Assembly: GCA_029964075.1 (NCBI GenBank)
Contig: CM057129.1
Span: 10,221,430-10,285,429 of the forward strand
Direction: 5' to 3'
Length of the DNA: 64,000 bases
Origin: Patiria pectinifera
Taxonomy: Eukaryota > Echinodermata > Asteroidea > Valvatida > Asterinidae
A program made the translations under genes and the position numbers. Below, one piece after another: positions 34,201-39,900 of the stretch (position 1 is the stretch's first letter; each line of letters opens with the position of its first letter). The notes beneath the pieces were generated by a model. It had not been told where the DNA came from. It searched no databases and saw nothing but the letters and a program-made list of their open reading frames with translations.

Positions 34201-35578
34201 AACGTGTGGATTGTATTGTTCGGATAATTCAAATCGTAGGTGGGAAGAGTGCGACAATTGCAGTGTGACACGACTTCGGCATGGACATTTTGAGTTTAAA
34301 ACAAACGCTTTATAGGCATACTGTTTCAAACTTCATCATCATTTTGTAAGCATAATCCGACTTTGTTGCACTAAATCTAAATTCTATACGTTTATAGGCC
34401 TATATAGGACCTATTCAATGTTAATCAAAAGCACAATTTACATATTTTGAATAAAATGTATATTATGAAAATAATGTTTACGTCTTGTAAAGCTCTCCCA
34501 TTTAGGTCTATAAGAAAATAAATCCAAACTCCAAAACCTTCTTCAGATAACTGATGATAAATTGCCCAGAGAAAGGAAAATACGATTCATTTTCTTTGAT
34601 AAACAAATTAAAAATCCATTTCGTTTAATGGAGTTGTTGATGACGGTAACCTTTTAAGTTGCGTAACTTATATACTTGAACTATAGCGCAAAGAGTTCCG
34701 TACCTGGACATCACTTGACCAGACAGTGTGCCCAAACCCTAAGAGACTGGTCTGAAAAAAAAGTCCAAGTGTTTTCTCAGTAAATGTTTCAATATGTTCC
34801 CTGCTAAATTTGACTGTTTAGGACATGTTATCGCTTTCTGATGCATGGATGATAGGTTGCTCCAGGGGAAAAATAAGTGGTGTCCACATCATGTATATGG
34901 AATTCTTCCCTATGACTGCTCAAAATGTTATCGGCAAAACAGATTCAAAAGTTTCAGAATACAAGGACTCCAACTTATTGTCTACATGTACACATTTTAC
35001 CAAACACATTGACCAGACAAACACAAGTGATGAGTTGGACATCAGGAAAGGCGAAAAATATGATAAACATTCATGCAACCTGACGCCACGTGTTTTTTTT
35101 TTCTTCATATATCATCTCAATAAAGGTCATCATTGCCCAAATGTTAAAAAGACAGGAATCTGAGAAACATTTCCAATTTTGTTAGAAAATACTTAGAAAC
35201 TGTTCTTGACTCTCCGTAGACTTCGTAAACAAACGCAGAAGTGGCGTCAGGATGCTACATTTTTGTCCCCATGATGGATGACTTAATGATGATACCTACC
35301 CGCTCGTCTTGCCGCACCGCATCAAGTTCCTCGATCGGCTTTCCGAAGAGCGACTTCGGGAAAGCCCCCAGATGATCCGGCAGCGGTTTGCCCTCCATGA
35401 GGTCCGTGTCGTACACCTTACCCGTGGCCATCGCCTCCTCGTCCTCATCCGGGTCCGACATGAGGCTGAGACGGCTGAACGCCCGCTCCGGACTCGGGTC
35501 ATTGTGCCGCAGTTCCAGCTTCCGCAGCGACTCTTCGGTCAGAATCCTGAAGTTCGGATTGGAACTCTGGTCCGACAT
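1116..35578 (-). CDS. Voltage-gated sodium channel alpha subunit, Nav2-like; 26 exons in window, 3' end missing
   Basis: Gene span (exons listed separately). The spliced product is a pore-forming membrane protein of the four-domain voltage-gated cation channel family. Joining 26 exons gives 1456 codons with every phase matched, covering the cytoplasmic N-terminus, domains I-III (each S1-S6 plus P loop) and the III-IV linker. Voltage sensors are visible: R237/R240/R243/K246 (I), R714/R717/R720/K723 (II), K1245/R1248/R1251/R1254/R1257 (III). Filter residues are D385, E803 and E1358; the domain IV residue is outside the window. D-E-E with DEEA expected is the signature of invertebrate Nav2/DSC1/BSC1 channels, reported to be calcium-permeable; Nav1 has Lys at the third site and Cav channels have Glu at the first. 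Sodium-channel family membership is supported by the N-terminal block before IS1 and by the III-IV linker ([13 protein letters not shown], the Nav inactivation-gate context). Family assignment is secure. The Nav2 subtype is inferred from three of four filter residues. Confidence 0.93.
1355..1620. mobile_element. MITE-like repeat with TAGGGCGACA ends
   Basis: ATAGGGCGACA at 1360-1370 is inverted at 1606-1616. An internal perfect 13-bp stem, CAATAGGGCGACA and its inverse, occupies 1410-1442 with a 7-base loop. A diverged copy lies at 11078-11262. In intron 25. Confidence 0.6.
1640..1905 (-). mobile_element. tRNA-derived SINE, family A copy
   Basis: Reverse complement of the copy at 15806-16075: shared segments include the tRNA-like head (CCGGGTTTCATTCC in place of a B box), GAATATTCTT, the TCTTCTCT...AGGTTTCTTCAGGC core, GGTTTCATTACCAG and an ATTATTATT tail. 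Lies in intron 25. Confidence 0.75.
1911..2290 (-). mobile_element. SINE-like repeat, family B copy
   Basis: Shares GTACCCATTT-ACTCCTGGGTGGAGAGA, CTCAAGGGCACA and the reversed B box GACTCGAACCCAC with copies at 13125-13400, 36605-36900 and 40040-40400; AAATAATAATAATGG/GGCGCT end. Lies in intron 25. Confidence 0.75.
2430..2621 (-). CDS. Nav channel exon 25: domain III filter (Glu) and IIIS6
   Basis: Starts [20 protein letters not shown]1358 occupies the position that is Lys in the Nav1 DEKA filter (ATFKGW). Then IIIS6 [20 protein letters not shown] and [17 protein letters not shown] acceptor, GTACGT donor, 64 codons. Confidence 0.96.
2721..3344. mobile_element. Foldback MITE, long terminal inverted repeats, TA target duplication
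   Basis: The left arm from CAGGGCGAGTCAATAAAGTGG and the right arm ending in the inverse of CAGTAGGAGTCAGAAAAAGTGG match over roughly 190 bp, ending near the shared AATGACCCTAAAAC. Flanked by TA on both sides. No transposase frame. Fills most of intron 24. The CAG termini and TA duplication suggest Tc1/mariner-type mobilisation. Confidence 0.75.
3497..3760 (-). CDS. Nav channel exon 24: III S4-S5 linker, IIIS5 and turret
   Basis: 88 codons: [20 protein letters not shown] and [19 protein letters not shown] (S5; [10 protein letters not shown] is highly conserved), then a turret with NYS and NYT sequons, and the start of the P loop [12 protein letters not shown] acceptor, GTAAGT donor. Confidence 0.96.
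4654..5091. mobile_element. MITE with pogo/Tigger-like terminal repeats
   Basis: Left end CAGTGGAACGCCGCTATACC and right end (inverted) CAAGTGGAACGCCGCTATAACG, each flanked by TA. An internal repeat CGCTATACCGAAC also recurs. About 438 bp, no transposase. The ends resemble pogo/Tigger-class elements. In intron 23. Confidence 0.78.
5259..5284 (+). repeat. G-rich tract
   Basis: A run of G interrupted by two A bases, 26 nt, in intron 23 just downstream of exon 23's donor. Could form a quadruplex in the template strand's complement. Confidence 0.6.
5338..5460 (-). CDS. Nav channel exon 23: IIIS4 voltage sensor
   Basis: 41 codons including [20 protein letters not shown], the five-charge domain III sensor typical of sodium channels. 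TCAG acceptor, GTAGGC donor, phase 0. Confidence 0.96.
6430..6603 (-). CDS. Nav channel exon 22: IIIS1 end, IIIS2 and IIIS3
   Basis: 58 codons: FEDIYLES (the conserved AFEDIY region), [20 protein letters not shown] (S2 with Glu and Lys) and [11 protein letters not shown] (S3; Nav domain III typically has CWLDF). TTTCAG acceptor, GTAAGT donor. Confidence 0.96.
7478..7894 (-). CDS. Nav channel exon 21: II-III linker with Cys cluster, and IIIS1
   Basis: 139 codons. A disordered, Pro/Glu-rich linker is followed by a cysteine-rich patch (C1106, C1107, C1111, C1115, C1119, C1121, C1132), then the pre-S1 segment [20 protein letters not shown] and the Ile-rich IIIS1 helix. TTTTCAG acceptor, GTATGT donor. 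Confidence 0.9.
8060..8304 (-). CDS. Nav channel exon 20: II-III linker with Asn-Gly-Ser repeats
   Basis: TTTCAG acceptor, phase 1 in, phase 0 out at GTAAGA. Cytoplasmic linker with an imperfect tandem run of NGS/NGV motifs (residues about 970-991, positions 8171-8236). No known domain seen; accepted because it is open throughout, correctly phased and strongly spliced. Confidence 0.82.
8440..8745 (+). repeat. Interspersed repeat R2, copy 1
   Basis: Shares GATCATACTGGTACTAA, AGAAATCAAGAAATGTA, AATGATCAGTCA, GTGATCAAAAGGTTGTGC and GTGTAATATCCACTGAGCTG with 41230-41530. Intron 19. No coding frame. Confidence 0.6.
8870..9415 (+). repeat. Interspersed repeat R3, copy 1
   Basis: Contains TACATTCCATCATTTGCAGC near the left end and its partial inverse ATGATGGAATGTACCTTTA near the right end. 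The body matches 14995-15385 in opposite orientation (TTGCAGCTATCCAAAAG, AAGGCCTTTCCAACG, GCAATCGGCTCAGTGAGAA, AAACATGATTCAGCAACTTT). Intron 19. Confidence 0.65.
9627..9955. repeat. Tandem duplication (2 x about 165 bp) over the exon 19 donor
   Basis: Units 9627-9793 and 9794-9955 share GTGAGxGTTACACxAGAA, GAxGGCGTCAAAAAC, GAAACTATCACAGCAATCCA and GATCCAAACTTATTTGCGAA. The second unit contains the last ~50 coding bases of exon 19 and its GTGAGT donor; the first repeats both in the intron. Confidence 0.85.
9903..10239 (-). CDS. Nav channel exon 19: end of IIS6 and start of II-III linker
   Basis: Encodes [18 protein letters not shown] (IIS6) and a basic linker with [10 protein letters not shown], followed by an acidic DDDD segment. 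The AAAG acceptor is followed by ATATTG. The donor is AAAA/GTGAGT, phase 1, which matches exon 20. The last ~50 coding bases and this donor are repeated just downstream in a tandem duplication. Confidence 0.9.
10676..11023 (-). CDS. Nav channel exon 18: rest of IIS4, IIS5, P loop (Glu) and start of IIS6
   Basis: 116 codons. [10 protein letters not shown] completes the voltage sensor, then [20 protein letters not shown] and [13 protein letters not shown] (S5, NYT sequon). The P loop contains [12 protein letters not shown] and [16 protein letters not shown], where E803 is the domain II filter residue. Ends inside IIS6 at YMVGNVM. TTAG acceptor, GTAAGT donor. Confidence 0.96.
11078..11262. mobile_element. 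Diverged copy of the TAGGGCGACA MITE-like repeat
   Basis: Shares ATTAGGGGCGACA, TAGGGGCGACACA, GATAAGGTAAA, GGGTTAGGT and TGTGCAC, in the same order as the element at 1355-1620. In intron 17. Confidence 0.55.
11629..12259 (+). pseudogene. Non-LTR retrotransposon (LINE) ORF2 C-terminal fragment
   Basis: The frame from about 11641 to the TAA at 12259 encodes the post-reverse-transcriptase region common in LINE-type ORF2 proteins: [65 protein letters not shown] and [13 protein letters not shown]. The endonuclease and most of the reverse transcriptase are absent, so this is a 5'-truncated insertion. It lies in intron 17, antisense to the channel gene. The clade is not resolved; an RTE- or L2-like element is possible. 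Confidence 0.88.
12357..12527 (-). CDS. Nav channel exon 17: IIS2, IIS3 and first half of IIS4
   Basis: 57 codons: [17 protein letters not shown] (S2), [20 protein letters not shown] (S3) and [10 protein letters not shown] (start of S4, with R714 and R717). GCAG acceptor, GTAAGT donor, phase 0. The intron splits the S4 helix. Confidence 0.96.
12650..12748. repeat. Interstitial TTAGGG array inside a 26-bp inverted repeat
   Basis: Left arm TGTTCCCCAATACTTATGTT (12650-12675) and right arm TTGGGGAACATAGGCATTGG (12723-12748) are inverted copies with few mismatches. Between them 12681-12722 is GGGTTA repeated with slight variation, the metazoan telomere repeat. In intron 16. Confidence 0.85.
13125..13400 (-). 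mobile_element. SINE-like repeat, family B copy
   Basis: Same family: ATAATAATAAAAATCG end, CCAAGCGCTTCACAA, CGGGTACCCATTTATATACT, CCTGGGTGGAGAGAGGCAA, CCAAGGGCACAAACACC and GAGTCGAACCCACG. Lies in intron 16. Confidence 0.75.
13481..13737 (-). CDS. Nav channel exon 16: end of I-II linker and IIS1
   Basis: After an acidic stretch comes a cysteine cluster (C590, C591, C596, C597, C600), then the pre-S1 helix [20 protein letters not shown] and IIS1 [19 protein letters not shown], matching the family's DPxxDLxITxCIVLNTLFMAMEH pattern. CACAG acceptor, GTAAGA donor, 85 codons plus two bases. Confidence 0.95.
13782..14085. mobile_element. MITE-like element in intron 15
   Basis: Left end GTTAAACCCACAGACATATA followed by AACGCACAGGCCGCCA; right end is the inverse, with AACGCATTGACCGCCA. 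About 300 bp, rich in CGCGT words, no coding capacity. Starts about 45 bp from the exon 16 acceptor. Confidence 0.65.
14995..15385 (-). repeat. Interspersed repeat R3, copy 2
   Basis: Inverted copy of 8870-9415. Both copies keep a short open frame with similar peptides (for example LERPSxxDFFK), noted under findings. Intron 15. Confidence 0.65.
15556..15652 (-). CDS. Nav channel exon 15: I-II linker, acidic
   Basis: Encodes [18 protein letters not shown] and ends ENIQ plus one base (phase 1) at GTAAGT; TTACAG acceptor. Low-complexity acidic linker with Ser/Thr next to Glu/Lys. Its phase fits exon 16 exactly. Confidence 0.82.
15806..16075 (+). mobile_element. tRNA-derived SINE, family A copy
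   Basis: The head has A-box-like GGGTAGCGGTGC and B box GGTTCGAATCCCGCC (RNA polymerase III promoter), followed by a unique body and an ATTAATATTAATAATA tail. A second copy lies inverted at 1640-1905. Located in intron 14. Confidence 0.78.
16725..17136. mobile_element. Foldback element (412 bp) in intron 14
   Basis: The left arm from GGTAACATCATGTGGTAATA is inverted at the right end. Matching inner blocks include CGCTCAGTAGATA, GAACTTGTC, GGAGTTCCAACTGCGC, ACGCATTGTTTGTCTCAAAT and the CTTTGACA sequence near the centre. No coding frame. Confidence 0.75.
17677..17715 (-). CDS. Nav channel exon 14: 39-nt microexon, I-II linker
   Basis: Encodes [13 protein letters not shown] in phase 0, between an AAAG acceptor with a weak pyrimidine tract and a GTAAGT donor. 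Resembles the preceding 33-nt exon and may be its paralogous alternative. Frame-neutral. Confidence 0.55.
17872..17904 (-). CDS. Nav channel exon 13: 33-nt microexon, I-II linker
   Basis: Encodes [11 protein letters not shown] in phase 0. The acceptor is CTAACTAAAG, with a good branch-site-like CTAAC about 10 nt upstream; the donor is GTAAGT. It has the same layout as the 39-nt exon 156 bp downstream (AAAG acceptor, GAC first codon, acidic end, GTAAGT), which suggests a tandem exon duplication. Frame-neutral if skipped. Confidence 0.6.
18141..18405 (+). repeat. Degenerate GTACTCG-word repeat
   Basis: The word TACTCG/TACTTGG/TACTCAG occurs more than a dozen times at irregular spacing over about 265 bp in intron 12. 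Looks like a decayed short tandem repeat. Confidence 0.6.
18441..18683 (-). CDS. Nav channel exon 12: I-II cytoplasmic linker, basic/Gln-rich coil
   Basis: 81 codons starting [21 protein letters not shown] highly charged stretch [20 protein letters not shown] is predicted helical or coiled-coil. GCAG acceptor, GTAATA donor, both phase 0. Confidence 0.9.
19425..19930. mobile_element. Foldback MITE, ends CAAGGTGAGTAAAAAA
   Basis: A near-palindrome of about 500 bp. Outer ends CAAGGTGAGTAAAAAA and (inverted) CAGGGTGAGTAAAAAA; inner arms match from GGATCACAAAAAAGGTACGTG to its inverse, with the centre near 19680. TA precedes the left end. No coding capacity. In intron 11. Terminal sequence related to the element at 2721-3344. 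Confidence 0.75.
20056..20190 (-). CDS. Nav channel exon 11: IS6 inner-pore helix
   Basis: Encodes [20 protein letters not shown] then [18 protein letters not shown]: the IS6 helix with [13 protein letters not shown] and the start of the I-II linker. Exactly 45 codons. The donor is GTTGGG, weaker than the other donors of this gene but required by the join to EKEMKAQQ of exon 12. Confidence 0.93.
21520..21664 (-). CDS. Nav channel exon 10: domain I P loop and selectivity filter (Asp)
   Basis: Encodes [20 protein letters not shown] (turret with paired cysteines and an NYT sequon) and [19 protein letters not shown]. The last segment aligns to the P loop, where D385 in TLDFWEN is the domain I filter residue. 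Cav channels have Glu here. ACAG acceptor, GTAAGA donor, ends in phase 0. Confidence 0.95.
22562..22573 (-). CDS. Candidate 12-nt microexon in domain I pore turret
   Basis: GCGGGGATGGAG lies between a strong pyrimidine-rich acceptor ending CTCCTAG and a strong GTGAGT donor. It inserts four residues' worth of sequence (reading RGWS with split codons) between exons 8 and 10 and preserves the frame whether used or skipped. The protein also reads naturally without it, so it may be an alternative exon or a chance match. Confidence 0.42.
23344..23401 (-). CDS. Nav channel exon 8: domain I extracellular pore turret
   Basis: 58 nt encoding [19 protein letters not shown], a turret segment with an NIS glycosylation site and a Cys that likely pairs in the pore loop. 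CCAG acceptor, GTAAGT donor, phase 1 in and phase 2 out. It joins either to the 12-nt microexon or directly to exon 10. Confidence 0.85.
24145..24351 (-). CDS. Nav channel exon 7: I S4-S5 linker, IS5 and start of pore loop
   Basis: Encodes [18 protein letters not shown] (S4-S5 linker) and the IS5 helix [20 protein letters not shown], then the extracellular loop VLHNKC with an NIT glycosylation site. The NKC cysteine is conserved in this family. GCAG acceptor, GTAAGT donor, ends phase 1. Confidence 0.95.
24798..24904 (-). CDS. Nav channel exon 6: IS4 voltage sensor
   Basis: Encodes [19 protein letters not shown] with positive residues every third position (R237, R240, R243, K246), the domain I voltage sensor. 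ACAG acceptor, GTAAGG donor, ends phase 1. Confidence 0.96.
25449..25856. mobile_element. MITE-like element with GGTAATGGACACC ends
   Basis: Left end AGGTAATGGACACCATTTGC; right end is the inverse of AAGGTAGTGGACAACATTTT. About 400 bp in intron 5, no coding frame. From memory, a GGCAGTGGACAC-type repeat end is common in echinoderm DNA, which is weak support for the lineage guess. Confidence 0.6.
25898..26026 (-). CDS. Nav channel exon 5: IS2 and IS3
   Basis: Encodes [20 protein letters not shown] (IS2 with the conserved Glu and ArgGlyPhe) and [16 protein letters not shown] (IS3, the invariant DPWNWLDF motif). GCAG acceptor, GTAAGT donor, phase 2 on both sides. Confidence 0.95.
26713..26736 (-). 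CDS. Nav channel exon 4: 24-nt microexon in IS1-S2 loop
   Basis: Only 24 nt between TTTTTTTACAG and GTAAGT, phase 2 in and phase 2 out. Joined to its neighbours it reads PLVFQISE, leading into the IS2 start [10 protein letters not shown]. Its length is a multiple of three, so skipping keeps the frame. Strong splice sites on both sides and a natural join support it. Confidence 0.78.
27643..27732 (-). CDS. Nav channel exon 3: IS1 and start of S1-S2 loop
   Basis: Begins directly after an AC acceptor preceded by TTCCTTAAC, the consensus U12 branch site, 11 nt upstream of the exon. Encodes [20 protein letters not shown], the typical IS1 helix with the ILxNCVF motif, followed by an acidic S1-S2 loop. 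Ends phase 2 at a GTGAGT donor. Confidence 0.9.
27733..28736 (-). other. Intron 2: U12-type AT-AC intron
   Basis: Starts ATATCCTTTT and ends TTCCTTAAC-(9 nt)-AC on the minus strand. Both the 5' splice site and the branch site are exact matches to the minor-spliceosome consensus. The spacing from the branch site to the acceptor fits, and only this choice keeps the reading frame. All other introns traced in the gene are GT-AG. Confidence 0.9.
28300..28695 (+). repeat. Interspersed repeat R1, copy 2
   Basis: Second copy of the 690-1060 repeat, ending about 40 bp inside the U12 intron's 5' splice site at 28736. Contains a small inverted pair CCAACGCTGGTCGG / CCGACCAGCGTTAG. Confidence 0.65.
28737..28864 (-). 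CDS. Nav channel exon 2: juxtamembrane segment to start of IS1
   Basis: TTTTCAG acceptor, then [19 protein letters not shown], the conserved TFxVxxKxxxIFRFSA block just before IS1. The exon ends after CA, the first two bases of a Gln codon. No GT donor is available there. The next bases are ATATCCTTTT, the exact consensus 5' splice site of U12-type AT-AC introns, and the frame continues correctly into exon 3. Confidence 0.9.
30370..30530 (-). mobile_element. SINE-like repeat, partial family B copy
   Basis: Contains GTCTGTCACGAGCC, CCCAAGGACACAACATATGG, CAGCAGCTGGATTCGAACCC and TGACCGTCTGATCATGA, closely matching the copy at 36605-36900 but with the central GTACCC segment missing. In intron 1. 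Confidence 0.65.
32789..33160 (-). pseudogene. Possible retroelement relic ending in a 2A-like motif
   Basis: An open frame of 123 codons ends [10 protein letters not shown] then stop. Many marine-invertebrate non-LTR elements carry DVExNPGP (2A-like) motifs near an ORF start. Here the Glu is Ser and the frame stops right after the motif. The rest of the frame is unrecognised. A decayed element or chance are both possible. Confidence 0.3.
35300..35578 (-). CDS. Nav channel exon 1: cytoplasmic N-terminus (residues 1-93)
   Basis: Starts at the ATG at 35578, chosen because its context (ACCAAAATGT, A at -3) is good and the following [13 protein letters not shown] matches the family's conserved FxxFTxESLxxIE block. 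An in-frame ATG at 35614 (12 codons upstream) has T at -3 and is less likely. The exon is acidic (DPDEDEEA) and ends at a GTAGGT donor after a complete codon, within the conserved segment that precedes the TFxVxxK motif of exon 2. Confidence 0.88.
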
Positions 35579-35601
35579 TTTGGTTCCGGGATTGTTCCTT
35601 C

Positions 35602-35652
35602 CTAAGGGAAGCATGTATCTAGGCTGGTGTCCACCCAGTGCGGTTCCTTCAT
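35602..35652 (-). promoter_or_regulatory. Upstream ORF 2 in putative 5' leader (16 codons)
   Basis: ATG at 35652, two bases past the stop of the first upstream ORF, 16 codons then TAG, ending 23 nt before the main ATG. Together the two fill most of the leader next to exon 1. Confidence 0.35.
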
Positions 35653-35654
35653 GA

Positions 35655-35735
35655 TCACCTTCCGCCGGACAGGGCGACTTCTCCGATCATTCCATCCGAA
35701 ACCGTCGTGGTTGGCACGGGACTGATCGCGGCCAT
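35655..35735 (-). promoter_or_regulatory. Upstream ORF 1 in putative 5' leader (26 codons)
   Basis: ATG at 35735 in strong context (CCAAAATGG, A at -3 and G at +4), 26 codons then TGA, 77 nt before the main ATG. If transcribed as leader it should reduce translation of the channel. The transcription start is unknown, so its presence in the mRNA is inferred. Confidence 0.4.
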
Positions 35736-36604
35736 TTTGGGTCGGTAAATCTTGCCCGATAGTCTTTACTAATTCGACTTTTTACAACCGCTACCAGAGA
35801 ATACAAACGAATCTGCTGCCAATACACAAACGAAAAAAATCCTGAGTTCTTTTTCTTCCTTTAATCCAATGTCTGAATAAGTTCGTGTGGTTTTCCTGTC
35901 GTGTGTACTGTGATGGCTGTTCAGACGGCCATGGTACTTAAGACCCCGCACCAGACCCCAAACCGGCCCCCTTTCACGCACACACCGCCGTTACTGCAAA
36001 TAGGCATATATGCTGTTGTCACCATTTATCGATCGTCTTCTTCAATTCCCTCCTTGTCTGTCTCGAAGCGATTCCCGACTCAAACTTGTCCTTTTTATGA
36101 AAACTGTGAAATATCTGGATACATCAACATCCACTCCGGCGAATCTAAAGTCCGATGCGGTAGCGTACCAAGTCCAAGAGACACGCGAACTTGACAGTTA
36201 TATTCCAGTTAATTGCCCACCGTTGTATAGCACTCGCACAGAGGGCCCGATTCAGTTCCTCTCAAGATAAATTGAAGACCACTTCGGCAGGGGTGTCTCA
36301 ATTGTATCAATCCTCTACCGAGGGGGATTAAGCGATCTCAGGGGGTCCGACGTGAGAGAGTTTATCCCCTGTTACCATAGAGCTACCATTGTGTTCTGCA
36401 ACATGGATGCAGCGCGCATGCGTCGGTCGTGTACGTTCCCATCTGTCTGATTGTGATGTAAACGAAGGCTCAAGGAGGTTTTCTTCGTCTATTGTTCGCC
36501 CTCTCCTCCTCCTAATCCCCTTACGGTTTTCGTTTGCTCCCCCTACTAACTGTTTATTTAGGCCATGTACGTGCTGGAACGAGGTGATATTATATAACAT
36601 CCAC

Positions 36605-36900
36605 AAGTAAAGTCTGTCCCGAGCCTATATGGCCCATCAGGCCGGCATTTATCTCCGGTTTCAGTGGGATGAAACGACTGAGAATATTTCTATTCCCCCT
36701 GGACAAGATGCCAGTCCATCGCAGGTTACTCCCCAGCTAATGCCGGTACCCATTTATACTCCTGGGTGGAGAGAGGCAAGTGGGGATAAAGTGCTTTGCC
36801 CAAGAACACAACGTATGGCCAGCAGCTGTATTCGAACCCCTGACCATCTGATCATGAGTCACGAACCCCAACCGCTTGGCCACACTTCCCCAACATCCAC
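36605..36900 (-). mobile_element. SINE-like repeat, family B copy
   Basis: GTCTGTCCCGAGCC start, GCCGGTACCCATTTATACTC, CTGGGTGGAGAGAGGCAAG and reversed B box TATTCGAACCCCTGACC. About 1 kb upstream of the channel gene's first coding exon. Confidence 0.75.
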
Positions 36901-36904
36901 AAGT

Positions 36905-39900
36905 ACGGCCAAGTAAAGCCAAATCACTTTCTTGTCGGTAAACATATTCTGAGAGCAACTTCGCCAAATATTATCATTTGCGATGGAAAAATATCTGGAC
37001 TTCTTGAACGATAAAGACAAAAAGTGTTACACACTATTATATATAGATTTTTTTTGTAAATGAACAGAATCTTCATCTTAGATATGACTTGAAGCTTTGC
37101 GTGGCGGATGAGAAAAAAATAGATTTTTTTTTAGAATCTTCATCATAGTTTTTGATCACATACAATTTAATTGGAAAGTCTCCAGACCTATAGCGGAACT
37201 TTTGTACAAATTGTTTTACTGTCAGTTCCTAGCGTAACAATTTTGTTTTTAGATTTATTGAAATAATGGATTCTTACGAATTGTAATCTGACCACGTCAG
37301 AATCAACGGAATCAAATGAATTTTTTTTCAATTTTTTAATCATTAACTTATTAGAGATCATATATGAAAAGACGATGTAAGGGTGATAACATATCTTCAT
37401 TTAAATAATAAGGGAAACTAAAGATATTAAAATCCGACGCGCTTCATTTGAACCTTGATGACGCCCAATATAAGGAACATCCCCCTAAATCCAATAAAGG
37501 GCCAGTATTATCACAATCCGATTTGCGACATGCCAGAGTGGCAAATTGCGGCTCATCCATTGTATAGTGATCAGTTACATTTGCTATGATATTTTGCAAC
37601 GTCTTATGGTTTTATTTAGAGAACTGTCACACGTAATGCACTTTCGTTTCCGCGTATAGCAGTCAATTTGTTTAATAAAAAATCCAAGACAATAATTGAA
37701 ATGATTCAAACATCGTCCAAACCCAGCCGACCGATGGGCAAGCTGACAATAAATTGCTGTTTTCTTTAAACAGGTTCATCTGGATTGTTGGTAAAACAGA
37801 AATTGGTAAAACCAAGAAAGGGTATAAAAGGCAGTTGAGCATTGGACATGGTTGCCAGTCTGGAGTGAAACGTATCTAAAAGTACGTAACATCTACCCGT
37901 TTCTGGATTGCAAAAAACGAATCTCCAAATTGCTGTCTTATTTTCATATTAATTCAAAACAATCCAGTGTTTGAGCTGCGTGATATGTTTTTGGTTTCTG
38001 CATGAACTTTGCACCGTGGTGCAAATGATACATGAAGAGGTTTTGGATATACACGAGCAGTAGCCGGATCGTGTCGCATCTTGAATGGGTACCCAAAAAT
38101 AGGTATTACGCGCAAACGAACACTTATTATATACGATTGTGTAAAAACAAACTGTGTATCGAATCATTTACATATGCTTATTAAAACAGATGTTTGCAAA
38201 AAGTCAGTGGTATAGCATGTATGGTTTTAATACATTTTTTTAAACTGCGGTGTTATGGTTGGAGGAAGCTTGTTGTTTTGTTATTGTATGAAATGCTACA
38301 TTTCAATGTCGATTTCTTATGTGTTTATTCAAAATGAATGCCAAAAGTTGAGCAAAGAAACTGACTGGAACGGCAATTCGGAGGTCGCAGGTTCAAACCC
38401 TGCATGCTCAAGCCAATTTTGTTTTGTTTAACTGTTATTAAAATGACCTATTCAGTTTTCCTTTGACAAATACGTTCCGTCCTAAAGTTACTGACGTTTC
38501 TCAAATACTTTAATTTCTTTTTCTCGTAATATTGCTATTGTTAAAGTTTCATAATAACGTTTACAAACAGTGCATTTTTGAGACAGATAAACATTTTCAA
38601 ATTATTTTCTTTTCATATATAATACCGGTTTTGCATTACATATTATGTATTATTCAGTCATTGCAAAGTCAGTTTAACACATGTAGGCCTATTTGATTCG
38701 TATAAGTTAGATTTTCCTTAAAATATTCATAATACGTTTGACAAAGAAAGACTGCAGAAGAGCAGTATTAGTCCTATGCATCACTAATATTAGCGCGCTA
38801 TAGACGTAATCCGTTGGTATGTGTTCAAGTGGTACTCGTACTTCGCGCCTCTTATAAATCCACCTTTAGTAACAACCCATGAATAAATGCGCTTTCAAAG
38901 ATCAAACAGATCCTCCATCGCTAAATGAACAACCGTGAAAATGTGTAATTACACTAGAACGTGAAGGGAAATCGGTGTCTGGATGAATAATTATGTCGAG
39001 CGTCCAAAAATAAAGGAAAGAACTTTTGAAATAGGGATAGTCACCATAGTGCCGTGTTATTTATTACCAGAGGATAACCCTTAAAATTATTCAAAGTAAA
39101 TTGCAGTGGAAGCAGGGAATGAATAAATAAATAAATAAACGTGGCCATAAATTCATTTTTTAGTTTGCAATATTACAGTTTTGCTTTTTCTTCCTTGTAA
39201 ACCTGAACTTTTTCAGCTGTGATTTCTTTTTCGTATGGCGAGCTTGAAGTAACCCTGAAATTAGGCCTACTACTATACGGAATTCAACAACCAACCAGTA
39301 AACAAGTTTTACTAACGAATCTATGTGCAACAAGGAAACAGCTTATTACTCGAACTAGTCAGATACAAATTGCGGATCCGTCCAATCAATATATATTTTT
39401 GAAACTTATCTGATTCCGCAAACTCGTTGAGTTAAATTCACTAAAATAAAGGCCTGTATAAATTCAAAATGAACAAATTGAAAGACATTAATATTATTTG
39501 TCCCTTTATATTTTTTCCACAAATGGTAAATCTTAAACAAACAAAAAACGGTTTCCGGAAACTTTCAACCCCAGAGCAAAGTGGCCGCCTCGCTTGATGT
39601 GACCGCCACCACGTTTTAACCACAAAGGGTTTAAAGGGATTGTTTTCTATTTTGTTGGAAGAAAAATAGGTTTTATCCACTCTGTATTAAGATCAGCTGA
39701 TTCGGTATATGAGAAAGTTTACATACCATTATTTCTTCAAATTAAGTTCTTGAACAGTTTCAAGAAGTTACAAATATTATGCAACATTATCAATATTATG
39801 CAACGTAGGCTAATGAAGTGGAGTTTACTCACCGTTATTTCAGATGATAGTTCGATCGTGAAGGAAATTGGCCCTTGGTATCGAAATACAAAATTGATAG

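Larger units (their letters stand above)
28865..35299 (-). other. Intron 1 of the channel gene
   Basis: 6.4 kb, GTAGGT to TTTTCAG. I see no additional channel exon. It contains a SINE-like copy (about 30370-30530) and a possible retroelement relic with a 2A-like motif (32789-33160). Otherwise AT-rich sequence without recognised features. Confidence 0.75.

Noticed and set aside
1116..35578. Identification as a voltage-gated calcium channel
   Set aside because: Domain I filter is Asp and the III-IV linker carries the sodium-channel QKxYY gate. The N-terminal block and S4-S5 linkers also fit the Nav family.
35578..35614. Start codon at 35614 giving 12 extra residues
   Set aside because: In frame, but it has T at -3 and the extra residues do not match the family. 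The ATG at 35578 is preferred, though the upstream start cannot be excluded.
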